Source of the DNA: Adiantum capillus-veneris
Lineage: Eukaryota > Streptophyta > Polypodiopsida > Polypodiales > Pteridaceae
Assembly (NCBI GenBank): GCA_014529385.2
Contig: CM043962.1
Span: forward strand, 40,278,598 to 40,342,597
Direction: 5' to 3'
Length of the DNA stretch: 64,000 bases
The translations under genes and the position numbers were made by a program. The notes under the pieces were generated by a model. It had not been told where the DNA came from, searched no databases, and saw only the letters and a program-made list of their open reading frames with translations. Below are positions 1 to 9,042 of the stretch, one piece after another. The first letter of the stretch is position 1. Each line of letters begins with the position of its first letter.

Positions 1-999
1 AACTTGATCTTAGCTACTTTGTGCCACAAGTAATGTTGTATTTTTAGCATGTCTTCTTAGATAGGAATCATGTATGTGACTGGGGATTCCAAAATTGCTA
101 AGAAGTCATTATGTTTTTTCTTTTGAGGTAAAGATGTTGGCTGAGGCTAGCCAAAATTAGGGATAGGCATGATTTTTAACTTGGCCTCAAACTATTTGAT
201 GTAGCTAGGCACGGTTTTTATTGTTATCTGGCTATTGGAGTCACTGTTTTATTTTTCCCAAAACTCTCAAGTATAAATATTGGAAACTGGCTTCACCATT
301 CACATTTTAGAGTCTAGATAAACTTAACTCCGTTTTAGGTTAATTCATATAATGGAGTGGCCTTTGTTGCAAACATATGAATAAAAATTTGATAGAAATT
401 AATGTACCCCAAAAATAAGCTCAATTCAGATACATTTGTTGGTTCTCTATCTTGCTGGACACTTTGGATCTTGTCTTCATCCATCTTTGTGCTACTTCTA
501 GATACAATATTTTTCAGTTACTATCCCTCCAAAACATGAAGATTAACTTAAAGGGATTCAGACAAATTCTCTTCTCTCTACATCTTTCAAATACCTTCTC
601 TAGAAATAAGAGATGCATGTCTTCAGATGAGAAGATTGTGAAGTTATCCAAACAAAATTGGGTTAATTCCTATAATGGAATGTCCTTTGTTGCAAACATA
701 TGAATAAAACTTTGGTAGAAATAAATGCAACCCAAAAACAAACTCAGTTTAGATACATTTGTTGGTGCTCTGGCCTGCTAGACACTTTAAATCTTGTCTT
801 CAATCATCTTTATGATTTCTTGATATGATATGCCCTAGTAGCCATTCCTTCCAAACCATGAATATTGAATTAAAGGGATTCATATGAATCATCTTCTCTT
901 TGCATCTTCCGAATACCATCTCTAGAAAAAGGAGATGCATGTCTTCAAATGAAAAGATATTATCAAAAACTTATGCAAGAAATCCCAATCTCCATCATT
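1..999. repeat. Non-coding flank with a diverged 322-bp tandem duplication
   Basis: No credible gene is visible here. Two diverged copies of a 322-bp unit lie side by side, starting at about 339 and 661. Each begins with GGTTAATTC, followed by a shared TTTGTTGCAAACATATGAAT block, and ends near a GATGCATGTCTTCA block. The copies differ by many substitutions and small gaps, so the duplication is old. A short open frame at 452-703 is only a by-product of copy 1. Confidence 0.7.
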
Positions 1000-1345
1000 C
1001 CTAGGGCACTTCATAGACTGAATGGCATAACCAAAAACATGAAATCTTCCCATTTAGTAATAAATATTGTCTTGCCAATCTTTTTCTGATATCTTCAACT
1101 GATTATACCCACTGTATCCATCCATGAGATTGTACATTTCATGTCCATCTATATCATCTAGCATCATGTTTGTGAATGGTAATGGACACATGTCTTTAAT
1201 TTTTTAAGCATTCAATTTCCTAAAGTATACACATACCTTGAATTTTCCGTTGTTTTTTTGTAACTGCCACAATGGAAAATAACCCTTCAGTGCTTGCTAC
1301 TTTAGTGATTAACCTTGCCTTTAGTAGGCTATCAATTTCTTCTTT
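1000..1345 (-). pseudogene. Degraded Gypsy reverse transcriptase fragment
   Basis: Read on the minus strand, this stretch gives the Ty3/Gypsy reverse-transcriptase core in pieces. First come an EEIDSLLKARLI segment and VCVYFRKLNA (family form VCVDYRxLN). Then PLPFTNMMLDDIDGHEMY and MDGYSGYNQLKI (family form DGYSGYNQI), then a FHVFGYAI-like remnant of the VMPFGL block. At least two stop codons and one frame change interrupt it, and the YxDD block is not present. It is a dead relic whose upstream partner is the protease fragment at 2105-2287, consistent with gag-protease-RT order on the minus strand. Confidence 0.75.
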
Positions 1346-1772
1346 ACCTCATTTACAGAATTTGATTCATCCTATACCTCTAGAGTCATACTGATTGTGC
1401 ATTTGGTTTCCGATGCTAGCACATCCTTGATTCAATGTCTTTTAGGTCCGTCTGTTCCCAAGCAAGAAAGTACTCGATACTTATGAAATAGTTGCCTTTC
1501 TTTTTTTTATCTTGGTTTGAGATGTTTATTAATGTTTATCACCTTAGGATCTGATTCTGAACGTACGTTCCACTCCTCTATTTCCTGATCATCTCGTAAT
1601 AGCCCATTCCCCATTTCCCCCATTTCTATCTACGAGTGATTCCAATTCTTTTTTTTTTCATATTCATTGTAAGGATTATCTATATTAGATGCATCCCCCT
1701 CTTAATTAGTTGGTACCCTATTGCATTTAGGTACATGTGTATTTTGCTGCCTATTTCCCATGTCCTCTTCAT

Positions 1773-1979
1773 CTAATTTAGTTCCCCCAATTTTCTAGTT
1801 TTCATGTTTTGAAGGACTACCATCCAAAATAATTGGTCTTTTCCTTGAGTTGACTCAGTAAATTTATCCACGTACTGTTGTCTTTGTTGTTCTACCCTTT
1901 GTTGATATAAAAGAGCTACATTTAGGCATGTCTCAGCTATGGTAAATATATCTAGCATCCTTTCTATCGTCTTGGTCAT
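1773..1979 (-). pseudogene. Small open frame in the Gypsy relic
   Basis: A 68-codon minus-strand frame rich in Gln, Glu and Lys (a YQQRVEQQRQQYVDKF stretch), lying between the protease and RT relics of the same decayed Gypsy element. I do not recognise a domain. Its position suggests the spacer between protease and RT, or a misplaced gag remnant. The stretch from 1346 to 1772 has no supportable coding sequence. Confidence 0.3.
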
Positions 1980-2104
1980 ATACTTCTTTCATAACTCCTC
2001 TGGGGAAATGCTCTTATAGAGCTTCTAGTGTTGTTAGTTTTAATTTGGATTCTTCTATCGAGCCCTTGTATTGTTGGTCTTTGGCTTGCATAATCATGTA
2101 TGTC

Positions 2105-2287
2105 TCAAACACTCCTCATCCATGGCCTTGGTAAGAGCATGCTATATGCACCTTGGACATCCAAAGCCAAAAAGCTGGTTTTAAATTTATTCTCTGATCC
2201 TACTCTGATATGAAGGTTCTCAATCAAAACATTGACCAAGACAATAATTTGCTCTGCCATTTTGATTCCAAAAGGAGCATGTTTCAT
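2105..2287 (-). pseudogene. Gypsy aspartic-protease C-terminal fragment
   Basis: The 60-codon minus frame contains an LDVQGAYSMLLPRPWMRS segment. It matches the C-terminal block of plant Ty3/Gypsy aspartic proteases, normally G-x-Y-x-LLGRPW-L/M, here with Pro in place of the usual Gly before RPW. The catalytic DSGA block expected about 100 residues earlier is not visible. The frame ends just after this block. Together with the RT relic at 1000-1345 it identifies a single degraded minus-strand Gypsy element. Confidence 0.6.
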
Positions 2288-2429
2288 CTCCTACATCCCT
2301 AATTTTATCTAATACCATCGAGTTCAATGGTCAGTGCATTGGCAGCATTTATCAATCCTATGCTCCTTTAATTTTCATTTTGTGTATCAGATCTCTACTT
2401 TTTCTATTGAAGGTCCGGCCTTGAATATC

Positions 2430-2639
2430 TCACCTCAATATTTTTAGTACAGGATCCCTTCTTCCTACTCTTGTACATGTCCTCCAAAACACTATCCAAA
2501 GAGCTGGAGCTGGTCCTAGATCCTTTAGTAGATGATTCACTAGAATTAAAAATCTCCTTTCCTTCCTTTTCTTAGCATGTTTCTCTAACTTTAGAGCTCT
2601 TTGCACTAGATATTTAAACTTCCAAGTTGGTGTTGCCAC
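2430..2639 (-). pseudogene. Unassigned minus frame upstream of the protease relic
   Basis: A 69-codon frame, basic (AKKRKERR), located where the gag C-terminus of the same degraded Gypsy element would be expected. No zinc knuckle or recognised gag motif is present, so this rests on position only. Confidence 0.25.
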
Positions 2640-3843
2640 TTCCTAGTCTCTTCAATTATTGCCTCTGAACCCACTCAAAAACCATGGATGCATGCATTTT
2701 TATGATGGGGGCTCATTTAACTCCTTGGTCAATTCCCTAATCTTCTCCACTAACTCCTAATAGATAGATTATCCTATATAATTTTATCCAATCCTCTCTC
2801 AGCTTTCATGATACTCTAGCAAGAAATCCTTTTCCAACTTACTATAAATTCTAATCATTTAGCTTACTTACTCTACCCATTCATCTTTTTTTTTTTTTGG
2901 CAAAACTCACAATTGTGAGTGACTGTATTAGAAAAAGAACAGAAAATTACAGATCAATCTCATTCATCTTCATTGATGTCCTTCAAATCAGCATATTGTT
3001 GAAAGGCACATATGTATAAGGACATCTAGATCATCTTTTTTGCCTTAGAGGCGAGGTGGGGCACTTAATACTATGTGACTATCACGTGAGTGCAGTATAA
3101 GGCGTTATTAAATTTCATTCTATTGCGCATTTTCACATACAAAAGGGTACCATAAAATGAAAATTGAAAAAAAAAACATATTGAATAGGAACAGGGTATA
3201 TTTTATTTGTCAAAAATTCATAAGGAGTCTTAGAAATAGTCCTTGAATGCACATGATATACACACTTTATATATAGTGACCCTCCAAGTTTTCTACAACC
3301 TTTGATTTTTAGATCAGTGGATTGTTCAATGTGTTTGGATTTATAATGATTTGATTACTTTTCTCAATGTCTAGATTTATTCTTGTGATGATCCGGTTTC
3401 CTCTCTGAATGATCTGATTTCTTTTCTCAACATCTATATTTATCCTTGTGATGATTAGGTTTTCTCTACCAATGTTTGTGCTTGTTATAATGGTCCATGT
3501 GTGTCTCCCATTTTTCATTGTAGTTATCATTGGTTCTATATTCTCGTCAAGCCCATTCCCATGACTAGATTTTGTGTGTGATTATGTTTGTTTATTATGC
3601 CTACTAGAATCACAAACATCCGTATGAACCTTTGCTTTTATCCCATCTAGATGTCAAGATCCATATGAATGAGAGCGTCTCTTAGCTCTCTCAAAATGCA
3701 ATTTTCTCCCGGATGTGTTGAGTGTTGAGAGGCTCAATGCTCCTCCAAGTCTCTTCTCCCTAGCTTGGTTCCCCATTCTGAGAACATGGTTCTACTATTG
3801 ATGAGTGCTAATATAGGATGGATGCAAGGGCTGAGAGATTAGG

Positions 3844-3848
<5 letters not shown>
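2640..3848. other. Intergenic stretch with poly-T tract and short duplication
   Basis: No gene is supported. A T12 tract at about 2888-2901 is followed by a sequence whose minus strand ends GAGTTTTGCC plus poly-A, resembling the 3' end of a LINE or SINE inserted on the minus strand. At about 3348-3475 a 63-bp unit is present twice (each containing TTCTTTTCTCAA and CTTGTGATGAT), which creates the repetitive minus frame at 3309-3530. Confidence 0.35.

Positions 3849-3877
<29 letters not shown>
3849..3877. repeat. (GA)n microsatellite
   Basis: About 13 uninterrupted GA units just upstream of the LTR start at 3912. They generate an Arg-Glu run in one frame that should not be taken as protein. 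Confidence 0.9.
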
Positions 3878-3881
<4 letters not shown>

Positions 3882-4568
3882 CTTTTGGTAGATCTTCTTC
3901 TCAGACTACATTGTCGTGCAGCTCCGCTTCCATGATAAGAAAAAGAGTAGAGAAATGCAAGCTAAGATTCTTTGAAGCCTACTTGATTAATGGTCAGTGA
4001 TGAGGGCTTGTTAACAGGCCAAGTTTAATGATTAATGTATGCCAGATGCGGCTTAAAAGGGCCAACAAATACCTTAATGATGCCAAAAATGATTATGATT
4101 GAAGTGAACACAGATGGAATTTTATGATCTAGAATTGTAGTGCTTGAAGTTCTCTACCGGCCTGTCTTTACGGCTCGTCGATTGGAGCTACGGTGAAGAA
4201 GTTATGGCAGTTTAAAGTTCAAGTCGATTGCAGATCCGTATCGGATTGGGCAACTGCAGCAGCTGAGGTGACAAAAATGAAATGAATGCACGGGCATGAG
4301 GTGCTCACTTTGTGGAGCGCGTCGGTCTTTTCAGATCAGCAATCGGAGTCCCGGTCGCCAAGATATGGGCCGTTAAAGATTCATCAGGGGTCGGCTCCGT
4401 ACCAGTCCGGTCCGCTCAATCGGTGTGCCATCTGGGAATTTTTCAGCCTCAGCAGGGTTTGTATACATTCTATGCAGTTTGAGAGGTCTACAGGGATTTA
4501 TGACTCATTACACAGAGTTTGGCTTGATCTGATAATAGGGCTTGAGGCCGATGACAATTGCCGGCACT

Positions 4569-4875
4569 GCTGAGCTAGGTAATCTTGGCATTATTCAAGA
4601 TGCTGATATGGGCAGAAAAATTCACGATGTTATTGTCAGTTTAGGGCTAATGAGAGCCTGGATGAGAATGGCCAGCATGTATGCTTAATATGGTGCCGTT
4701 ACGAAAGCACAAAAAGTGCTTAAAGAGCTTCGTGTTCGAAATGCGACCACTTGGAATGCATTGACTCCGGGATTTTATCCCAAGGTGAGAGAATCCATGA
4801 TGCGATTGTTGGACGGGGCTGCTTAAGAAAGTTGTTGAGCCTCGTGATGATTTCTAAAGTCGATATGTATGCCAA
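4569..4875 (+). pseudogene. PPR-repeat gene fragment captured in the 5' LTR
   Basis: Plus-strand translation shows a typical plant pentatricopeptide succession. It reads AELGNL, then DADMGRKIHDVIVSLG, then MASMYA(stop)YGAVTKAQKVL, RVRNATTWNALTPGF, and after a frame change GERIHDAIVGRGC and SKVDMYANG. These correspond to the G-x-x-IH, MYAKxG, A-x-x-VF and RNVVxWNALIxGY blocks of PLS-class PPR proteins that bind organellar RNA. One in-frame stop and a frameshift mean no protein is made. The same fragment occurs in the 3' LTR, so it was captured before or during amplification of this element. Confidence 0.72.
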
Positions 4876-5230
4876 TGGGGTTCCCTTTAAGGGTGAAAAA
4901 TGAAGCCAAGGGCTAGGCCGCCCATTCATTAAAAGCCAAATGGCCGCCCATGGGGTGGCCACCCAAAAACAAAACAAGGGTTTTAATGAGTGTGTAAACA
5001 AGAAAAAAATAAAAGCCTCATGGCGTGGAAGCAACAGGCAGCAAGGGCGCAGCGTGCAGGAGGAGATCTGAGCTCGTGCTGGCCAGCGCAGTGATCGGAT
5101 GAGCTCGGCGATGAAGGGAAATTTGTAGCTCTCGCCATGGCGCCCCGATTTGGCCCCAGCCTCGCCAATTTTGGTGCTAGTCGGTAAATTCGTTGCCACA
5201 TCAGCAGGAGGGGGTTTTTACGCCTCCCTT

Positions 5231-5252
5231 GCAACGACGGTGCCGTCGTTGC
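5231..5252. promoter_or_regulatory. 22-bp palindrome upstream of the LTR TATA box
   Basis: GCAACGACGG-TG-CCGTCGTTGC is an inverted repeat with 10-bp arms about 18 bp before the TATA box. The equivalent in the 3' LTR (10357-10378) is fully palindromic. Conservation in both LTRs suggests a dimeric factor site in the element promoter; this is inference. Confidence 0.5.
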
Positions 5253-5269
5253 TAAGGGAGGGAGGGAAT

Positions 5270-5279
5270 TATAAATAGG
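5270..5279 (+). promoter_or_regulatory. TATA box of 5' LTR
   Basis: TATAAATAGG lies in GC-richer sequence and is conserved in the 3' LTR at 10396-10405. Transcription would start about 30 bp downstream in the T-rich and CT-rich leader. Confidence 0.65.
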
Positions 5280-6171
5280 AGGTTTTTTTTTCACGATAGG
5301 GTACTCCAAGCGAATCAACGAAGGGAAGGGGGGATCTCTCTCGCTCTCGTCCTCGAGGCAAGCAAAGGAGAGACTCTCTCTCTCTCTCCCTCTCGCGCTT
5401 GAACGAAGCAATCAAAGCAAAGGAGAGACTCTCTCTCTCTCCCTCTCGAGCTTGAACAAGAAGCAAGCAATGCGAGAAACTTGTCAAAGTGAATCAAGCA
5501 AGAAGAGGAAGGAGCTTGAGGCTTTTTCCGAAGCAACCAAGGTGGGAAACTTAAGGTAATCAAAAGCAAGCTTAAAAAGGGCAAGCTTGGTCGAGGAAAC
5601 AAGGCGGCAAGTTTGTTGAGGCATGCAAGCAAGGAAGATGGAGGTCGAAGCTTGTCAAGGATTAAAGCGAGGAATCTTGAGAAGCACTCTTGCTCTTGAA
5701 CCAAAGCAAGATAAGAAATCAGGAGGAGGCAAAAGCAAGGTAAGAAGCAAGAGGAAAGCACGAGGTAGTGCAAAGCGCACAAAGCAGGAAGTTGCGGAAT
5801 AACTGATATAGTTGAAGCTTGCTGAACCTAAGGGCAGTTGAAGCAATTAAAGTGGCAAAAGATAACTTTCATCACCGTCATCAGCTAATGTTTGATCAAT
5901 CATTCTATTAAGCTCGGTGTCGTTAACGGCCCGGTTAATACTATAAAGCAGGAGCTTAAACTCCTGGTTAGCAGATGATCCAAGTGACGGCCCTATTAAC
6001 AGCCCGCCTTGGCTAAAGATTAAGTTGTACTCAAACATATTAATCAATTTAATTGATGATTGCGGTGATTGGCAGAGCTGTCATTGTCTCTTGTTCTCTC
6101 TCTTTCACACCTCCCATAGCCAGAGGCCCGACGCCTACCCGGCTCACGTTTCGAACACATATCCTCCGACA

Positions 6172-6192
6172 TCTTTGGTGAACCCGACTTGA
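6172..6192 (+). other. Candidate primer-binding site
   Basis: TGGTGAACCCGAC begins at 6176, five bases into the interior after the LTR terminal CA. It starts with TGG, as expected for pairing to a tRNA CCA end. I could not assign the tRNA. Confidence 0.5.
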
Positions 6193-6216
6193 AACGAGCC
6201 GGGGTGGGAGGTAAAG

Positions 6217-6747
6217 ATGGAGAATTTAAAGCAGATGATGAAGATAATTGCAGAGCTAAGTGCGAACGGTTTTGATGATAATTCAACAGTTCCAAATTTT
6301 ACAAAGATGCTTCAATTGGTTCAAGGATCTCTGGTTGAAATAGAGAGTGTGAAGAAGAAAAATCAAATCGATGAAGCTTTGGATGCAACTTTAGATGTAG
6401 TATATGACGAGAGAGGACTCTTTGATGGATACAATCCAGAGGGCTACCTAGAGTGCTATGAGCTGGAGACCAAGGTAAGAGGGCTACCAGAAGAGTTGAT
6501 GATCAAAAATTTTGAGCAGTTAGTGAGTTCAGATGTGAAGGAGCACATTCAAGAAGTTACCAAAGCTTGCAATGATGACTGGGAGTATTTCAAAGAAGCT
6601 ATTGTGCAAGTACGTTATGAGCAGTATGAAGGCTATCAAGATGAGAGTGCAAGTCTACCGGACTACGCACATATCCGAGGGCAAGTACTATCAAAGTTAG
6701 AAGCTGTGATTGATGAGTTTATTGTACAGGATGATACCTTCTTGTGA
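6217..6747 (+). CDS. Acidic element-encoded protein, N-terminal part
   Basis: A 176-codon frame opening 45 bp after the 5' LTR and starting MENLKQMMKIIAELSANGF. It is acidic and probably helical, with no zinc knuckle, protease or RT motif, and I do not recognise the family. Its place matches gag in a normal LTR element. After the TGA at 6745 the same frame continues as sensible acidic sequence to about 6900 before another stop, so the original protein was longer. It may be a highly diverged gag or an unrelated acquired gene; the sequence does not decide. Confidence 0.5.
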   Translation: MENLKQMMKIIAELSANGFDDNSTVPNFTKMLQLVQGSLVEIESVKKKNQIDEALDATLDVVYDERGLFDGYNPEGYLECYELETKVRGLPEELMIKNFEQLVSSDVKEHIQEVTKACNDDWEYFKEAIVQVRYEQYEGYQDESASLPDYAHIRGQVLSKLEAVIDEFIVQDDTFL

Positions 6748-7078
6748 TGACAGGCTAATGATGAAGACATAGTCAAAGCTGTGTATGCAAAGTTGGGATT
6801 TGCAGATGTCTTGCAGGAAGTAGAAGTCCTTGAGGGTGAGTCTCTACAGCCTCAAACTACACAAGGTAAATTTTTCAAAGAACATATACCTGTAGTATAG
6901 GAAGAAAAGAAATCATGGGATAAAGACAATGAATTGGCTAAAGCTCAGGAAGATGTGCAGGTGAATGAGTGCAGCCATATTCAGGTAGACATGCAGAAAG
7001 ATTCGGTTACATGTGATACTTTTGCTACTGAACCAGAATTAGAGAAAAAAATAATTTGGTGCAGATTCTACCATAGAG
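6748..7078 (+). pseudogene. Broken continuation of the acidic protein
   Basis: Glu/Asp/Gln-rich reading continues in the 6217 frame past TGA TGA, for example DEDIVKAVYAKLGFADV. It meets a TAG near 6898, then runs on again (EEKKSWDKDNELAKAQEDVQ). These are nonsense mutations in one formerly long frame. Confidence 0.45.
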
Positions 7079-7441
7079 GTGATTGATGATACTGGTACAG
7101 GTTTTTCCAAAGAGTTAAATAATGATAAATATTTCATAGGTCAAAGCAGGGCTATTGTTGAGAGCAGCAAGACCATGGATTTTGGTATGCCAGATTTACC
7201 AAATTTGGATGTACCAGATTTTGAGGACTTGGCTAAGCAAGAGTATGTGATTGATTCAGAGGGGGTGCAGACTCCTTCATTGACAAGCTTTTGTGAAGCA
7301 CATCTACCAAATTGGAAAATTGATCTTGAATGTGATGATGATGAATCAGAGGGGGTGCAGACTCCTCCTTTGACACGCTTCTGTGACCTAGAGCTATTGA
7401 ACTGGGGCAGACTTATCCTGAATTTGATGATGATGAATTAG
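7079..7441 (+). pseudogene. Acidic protein, segment with SEGVQTP repeats
   Basis: A 120-codon frame containing two copies of a repeat beginning SEGVQTP and followed by LTxFC, about 30 residues apart and separated by a DDD/E-rich linker. It looks like a disordered acidic protein grown by internal duplication. Part of the same degraded element protein; no function recognised. Confidence 0.4.
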
Positions 7442-7628
7442 AGAGGGAGCAAACTTCTTCTCTATCAACAATTTGTGATACAAGACACACACTGTGGCAA
7501 AATGATTATATGAAATTGATGATGCTGATTCAGAGGTGGTGCATAGTGAAGTGTAATCTCTTGTTGATGATTATGATTGGTTTCATTGTGCGGATGATAC
7601 AGACAGGGCAGTAGATGAAATTTTCAAT

Positions 7629-7928
7629 GTGCATGCCAAACTTTGTGCTACAGAAGTGCAAAGATATTTGTATGAGGGTGAAAGACTTAAAGAGAAATTT
7701 ACAACAGATGCATTTAGTATGCATGTCACATGTGGAAATCCTGGTTTATTGCAGCAACCTGAGATGTGCAAGATGGAGGAACCTTCTGAAGTGGTGGACC
7801 TAGATCTTATGTGCTTATTGGACGAAGCTTTGGAAGGGTTCTCAAACACAGATGCTAAGGATACCAATCAATTCAGAATCATGCATGAGAAAGTTTGTTC
7901 AGATTCAGCAGACGATGAACTTATGTAG
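7629..7928 (+). pseudogene. Acidic protein, middle segment
   Basis: A 99-codon frame rich in Asp, Glu, Met and Cys, followed after a stop by more of the same composition. It is collinear with the frames on either side and has no known domain. Confidence 0.35.
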
Positions 7929-7978
7929 TTGTTAGATGATGCACTACTTGATTTTGAGCCTCTCTACGAGATAGAGAA

Positions 7979-8452
7979 TTGTTTTCAGATGCATCTTTTG
8001 AGCCTAATGAAGAGGATTTTACCAGAGACTTGATGTATTCAGATATGCATGATTGGGATTCCAATACTAGTGAGAGTGAAGGTGCACTGCCAATGCTTTT
8101 ACCTGTGATTGATGAACAACAATTGGATGAGCCAGTTGCACAGGGGATATGGCAGTATCTGATGCTACCCAATGCTATATGGAATTTGATATTACCCTAT
8201 GATGTAGGGGAATTTGATATAGCTTTTGACCGAGGAGGTGACAAATATATGCATGGTCCTGGGCAATTGACTTATATTCCATATGATCCAGGCGGTTTGC
8301 ATGAAGATTTGTGGGTTAATGTATGTTTATGCTGTAATGATTGGAAATTCTTGTATCTTCCCTATTATCCTGGAGGATGGTGGAAAAGTTTTAAAGGAAT
8401 TCTCACAGTGGGGCAATTGATTGGTTTCTCGTTTGATCCCGGTGGCTACTAA
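7979..8452 (+). pseudogene. Acidic protein, C-terminal segment with (D/Y)PGG repeats
   Basis: The 157-codon frame changes halfway from acidic sequence to an aromatic and Gly-rich tail. The tail carries four related units spaced roughly 30 residues apart: LPYDVGE, IPYDPGG, LPYYPGG and FSFDPGGY. Such a tail is unlike gag or pol. It ends at TAA 8450, with only untranslated sequence to the polypurine tract. Confidence 0.45.
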
Positions 8453-9042
8453 AGTGCCAGTTGTTGCTGATTTAAAGAGTACCAGTTATTTGTTGTAGCA
8501 GGTTGCATGGTACAAGATTTTTTTTTCTAGATCTATGCTAAGTCATAAGAGTTTTTGGTTATGCAATCAATAAGATTACATGGCTGGCTTCCAGTTGACT
8601 TCTTTGGACAGTTGATGAAGTATCTTCACATCTTTTGAGTTAGTTCTGCTAACAGAACTTGAAGTAAAGGACTTGACGGCCATTCCGTGTGCAGACAGAG
8701 TAAGGCATACTTGAGCTTGACACGGTTCCTTAAAGAGATCTTAATGGTCAAGCCATGTGCTAAGTAACTGGAGCACTTGAGTCTGGCGAGGTTCACTAAA
8801 CAAGTTATCCATGATTGAATGCTTTGAGGATACGGGAGATACAGTTTAGAGATTTTTGATGGACAGCTACCTAATGATTAAGCTAGAACATTGATGATAG
8901 GGTATAAGCCTTATTTCATTTTTCATACGTTTACCAGCTATGTGAATCAGACGATGGAAAACAGCTTAAGGTACCTAAAGCAGATGTAGATTGAAGTGCA
9001 GTTGGCACAAACCGGAGGCTCTGCAGGTTCAGAGGGGGTGGA
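8453..9042 (+). other. 3' untranslated part and polypurine tract of the LARD
   Basis: No coding sequence. The stretch ends in a purine tract, AGAGGGGGTGGA at 9031-9042, immediately before the 3' LTR; this is the expected plus-strand primer. Confidence 0.6.

Larger units (their letters stand above)
3912..6171 (+). repeat. 5' LTR (2260 bp)
   Basis: Starts TGTCGTGCAGCTCCG and ends ATCCTCCGACA. It aligns along its whole length to 9043-11279 with scattered substitutions and a few indels. One indel is an extra CT-rich block of about 50 bp near 5385-5430. It contains a TATA box at 5270 and CT-rich leader sequence after it. Confidence 0.9.

Noticed and set aside
4720-5782. Several long minus-strand frames in the 5' LTR (and the same in the 3' LTR, 9825-10890)
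   Set aside because: Arise from CT-rich leader and GC-rich promoter sequence, differ between the two LTR copies, and carry no motif; the real content is the plus-strand PPR fragment and promoter.
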